This document shows, piece by piece, positions 21,504 through 22,131 of a DNA stretch of 22,131 nt. The notes under the pieces were generated by a model. The model saw only the letters and a program-made list of their open reading frames with translations. It was not told the DNA's origin and did no database searches. A program made the translations under genes and the position numbers. The DNA is from Candidatus Saccharimonadota bacterium. Its GTDB lineage: Bacteria > Patescibacteriota > Saccharimonadia > Saccharimonadales > Saccharimonadaceae. Positions within the stretch are counted from its first letter, which is position 1, and each line of letters opens with the position of its first letter. The stretch is from contig JAFWNO010000039.1 of NCBI GenBank assembly GCA_017510305.1, positions 1 through 22,131 on the forward strand. Direction: 5' to 3'.

Positions 21504-22131
21504 TTACTCCTTACTCTTTACATTATATAAATATATTCTATCAGATTCTTCGGATTTTGGCGAGGTAATAATACGAGTTATTTTTAGATTACCAGCCTTT
21601 TCCCATTTGCCTAGGCTAGCGATCTGCCCAGACGCCGGCACAGTATTAGAAATAGTAATATTCCGTTTTCCCTCTAAAATCTTATAAAAATCGTACTCCA
21701 CAGTATTTTTAGGAATCAAAAGTGTCGTGCCATCCTCTACATGCTCAGACACAAGCTCCAAATCATTATTAAACTGCGTCGCCACCGCCGGATTATAGCG
21801 ATACCCAAAGATAAAATGCGACACATCCGAGAAAATCATCACCCCTAGCAAGATACTTAAGGGTACCAGCGCAAAAATCCGCGCATATGGATTCTCTGGG
21901 AAAATCCCATACCATTGCTCCAATATATACCGCGTGCCATGAGCAATTAAAATAGCCAGCGGCAAAATAATCAAAATCGCCGAGCTCGGCTCTAGCCCAG
22001 CCAGTAACACCGTAAAGACTATTAGACAGCTAGCAATAGAATTACGTGACGCAAAGAAGCCTCTCGCCGTAGAAATCAGCCCAGTAAAGGCCAGCGCCAA
22101 AAGTGGCAGGCCAATCAGCGGCGACAGGAAA
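21504..22131 (-). CDS. Polytopic membrane protein, C-terminal part, possible GT39-like glycosyltransferase; 5' end outside window
   Basis: The frame is open to the right edge; the TTG at 22100 is an internal leucine, preceded by in-frame hydrophobic codons. The visible 209 residues include at least three membrane helices (SCLIVFTVLLAGL, ILIILPLAILIAHGTRYIL, IFALVPLSILLGVMIF) and an outer C-terminal domain (TTLLIPKNTVEYDFYKIL). WYGIFPENPYAR after a helix is a motif I associate with family-39-like (PMT/ArnT-type) lipid-linked sugar transferases of Candidate Phyla Radiation bacteria. The catalytic N-terminus is not in the window, so the call is tentative. It ends 5 bases before ybaB and is likely in the same operon. 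Confidence 0.6.
   Translation of the reverse strand, partial: FLSPLIGLPLLALAFTGLISTARGFFASRNSIASCLIVFTVLLAGLEPSSAILIILPLAILIAHGTRYILEQWYGIFPENPYARIFALVPLSILLGVMIFSDVSHFIFGYRYNPAVATQFNNDLELVSEHVEDGTTLLIPKNTVEYDFYKILEGKRNITISNTVPASGQIASLGKWEKAGNLKITRIITSPKSEESDRIYLYNVKSKE

Overview
The window looks like a chromosomal segment from a reduced, host-dependent bacterium of the Candidate Phyla Radiation, most likely a Saccharibacteria (TM7) genome. The supporting signs are a DUF2207 protein with a Ser/Gly tail ending in Trp, a FISUMP-type surface protein with a Cys-Trp-Met-Val-Gln-Asn motif, short or trimmed versions of universal proteins (TruB without an obvious PUA domain, a TsaB of only 110 residues, a RecR lacking its zinc-finger cysteines), many apparently leaderless promoters, and tight gene packing. 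TGA is used as a real stop codon, which argues against the UGA=Gly code of Gracilibacteria and Absconditabacteria. The lineage is inferred from gene content, not from a marker-gene search.

Layout. Positions 1-5040 hold the widespread nrnA-truB-rpsO-pnp order of bacterial RNA-processing genes: the 3' end of a DHH phosphoesterase with a long acidic tail, truB carrying a GC-rich palindromic in-frame insert, rpsO, an unknown reverse-strand gene, and pnp behind a folded leader. Positions 5054-9282 hold a DUF2207 membrane protein divergent from ftsK, which is cut by one in-frame TGA. Positions 9365-12724 hold a SAM methyltransferase, rubrerythrin (reverse, with a long leader that contains a small ORF), ruvB, and a PH-domain membrane protein. 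Positions 12946-15077 hold a type IV pilin-like protein (reverse), the tsaE-tsaB pair for t6A tRNA modification, and an unknown single-pass membrane protein. Positions 15194-18411 hold rny, a CDF metal transporter that overlaps it, and a DUF308 membrane protein. Positions 18782-20506 encode a large surface protein of different base composition behind a 210-base folded leader. Positions 20585-22131 are the reverse-strand ybaB-recR pair and the end of a polytopic membrane protein.

How it works together. The window is mainly housekeeping: RNA decay and processing (PNPase, RNase Y, perhaps NrnA), translation and tRNA modification (S15, TruB, TsaE/TsaB), chromosome segregation and repair (FtsK, RuvB, RecR, YbaB). 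It also has a small envelope and host-contact set (pilin, surface protein, DUF2207, possible glycosyltransferase) and one oxidative-stress protein.

The unusual layer is non-coding. Every intergenic gap longer than about 150 bp contains a long inverted repeat. One of these (12740-12930) shares an arm with a second site at 20534-20588, and both lie between convergent genes. A palindromic element of similar size sits in frame inside truB. Many promoters share an extended -10, TGTGnTATAAT, and at least seven put the start codon 6-9 bases after the -10, as expected for leaderless mRNAs. No tRNA, rRNA, CRISPR array, transposase or phage gene was seen.
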